Shown here one piece after another: positions 4,929 through 5,068 of a DNA stretch of 5,068 nt. The stretch lies in contig JAAZHW010000091.1 in the NCBI GenBank assembly GCA_012510515.1, forward strand, positions 1-5,068, in the 5' to 3' direction. Made by a program: the position numbers and the translations under genes. Under the pieces are notes generated by a model that was not told the DNA's origin, ran no database searches, and saw only the letters and a list, made by a program, of their open reading frames with translations. How positions within the stretch are numbered: the stretch's first letter is position 1; each line of letters opens with the position of its first letter. The stretch is from Parcubacteria group bacterium. GTDB lineage: Bacteria > Patescibacteriota > Minisyncoccia > UBA6257 > JAAZHW01.

Positions 4929-5008
4929 TTATTATTACAAAATATAAACTTCAATTGTTATATTATATTGACATATTTATTAAAATATTGTATAATATAA
5001 TAATTATA
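4929..5008. other. Candidate DNA unwinding element
   Basis: About 80 bp, nearly all A/T, begin 12 bp after DnaA box 3, separated from it by a short G-run and GTGAAAC. Low-stability DNA beside the innermost DnaA box is the usual place for origin melting. The TTATTATTA at about 4929-4937 could act as a triplet-type DnaA strand-binding motif, but this is a guess. The stretch also contains the promoter at 4968-4996, so the low stability may serve transcription too. Confidence 0.55.
4968..4996 (+). promoter_or_regulatory. Perfect consensus sigma-70 promoter pointing right, out of the origin
   Basis: TTGACA (4968-4973) and TATAAT (4991-4996) are separated by exactly 17 bp, so both hexamers and the spacer are optimal. 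Transcription would start near 5003 and run off the window. The gene served is unseen; dnaA or another origin-side gene is a reasonable guess. Being inside the candidate unwinding element, transcription here could also help open the origin. Confidence 0.75.
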
Positions 5009-5068
5009 GCTGCCAATTAGCATCGGCTTGCAAATTTCGCCAATTATCCCTTTTGCTTCCCTTTATCC
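5004..5068. other. Unassigned right-edge segment downstream of the promoter
   Basis: The 65 bases are less A/T-rich than those before and hold two GCCAATTA copies 27 bp apart (5012-5019 and 5039-5046). On the plus strand this would be the start of the promoter's transcript; no ATG or ribosome site is visible. On the minus strand 20 codons are open before a TAA at 5006-5004, ending in WRNLQADANWQL, which could be the tail of a converging gene. The last six bases, TTATCC, match the start of a DnaA box. The window is too short to choose. Confidence 0.3.

Larger units (their letters stand above)
4448..5008. other. oriC: Probable chromosomal origin of replication (oriC) with an integrated parS centromere array
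   Basis: Three exact DnaA boxes (TTATCCACA, all on the plus strand, 218 and 217 bp apart) are interleaved with six 16-bp ParB sites and three split parS-like palindromes. They are followed by an A/T-rich stretch fit for strand opening. DnaA binds TTATCCACA and melts DNA to start replication; ParB loads on parS and, with ParA and SMC, directs origin segregation. Finding both kinds of site beside housekeeping genes that all run away from the array supports a chromosomal origin. A plasmid centromere is less likely given leuS and gpmI. Not seen here: dnaA, parA, parB, or proof of a GC-skew switch. Confidence 0.82.

Noticed and set aside
5004..5068. C-terminal end of a minus-strand gene entering from the right
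   Set aside because: Only 20 codons are visible, without a recognisable motif, and the strong rightward promoter just beside it argues for a rightward transcript; left unassigned.

Overview
The window looks like a piece of chromosome from an AT-rich bacterium with a compact genome, most likely a member of the Candidate Phyla Radiation (Patescibacteria). That placement is an inference from the A/T-dominated sequence, the lack of Shine-Dalgarno motifs, the style of the LeuRS and GpmI sequences, and the short GC-rich intergenic hairpin repeats. No in-frame TGA needs a recoded reading, so the standard code fits.

The left three quarters (1-3762) carry three genes, all on the minus strand. In transcription order they are a 194-residue membrane-anchored helical protein of unknown function (3762-3178), gpmI for cofactor-independent phosphoglycerate mutase (3175-1586, starting 2 nt after the previous stop), and leuS for leucyl-tRNA synthetase (from 1379, running off the left edge after 459 codons). 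A 206-bp gap between gpmI and leuS holds a 16-bp perfect hairpin and a plausible leuS promoter. All three genes point away from the element on the right, as expected for housekeeping genes beside a replication origin.

From 3763 to 4447 there is no gene. This stretch holds an oligo-A tract, several GC-rich inverted repeats (3877-3911, 3956-4009, 4090-4130, 4223-4255), scattered copies of a TTCTGAGCGAA-type repeat, and an AT-rich segment.

The most striking part is 4448-4916, a composite replication-origin and centromere array. A unit of about 218 bp occurs twice in full and a third time as its first part. Each unit begins with a split parS-like palindrome, followed after exactly 2 bp by a consensus DnaA box (TTATCCACA). 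The two full units then carry three 16-bp ParB sites (parS) spaced exactly 52 bp apart. The total is six parS sites, three split palindromes and three DnaA boxes in about 470 bp. A very AT-rich stretch (4929-5008) follows, holding a perfect consensus promoter (TTGACA, 17 bp, TATAAT) that points off the right edge. I read 4448 to about 5008 as oriC with built-in parS clusters, in which initiation (DnaA) and segregation (ParB) sites are interlocked in one tandem repeat. The gene to the right of the window cannot be seen.
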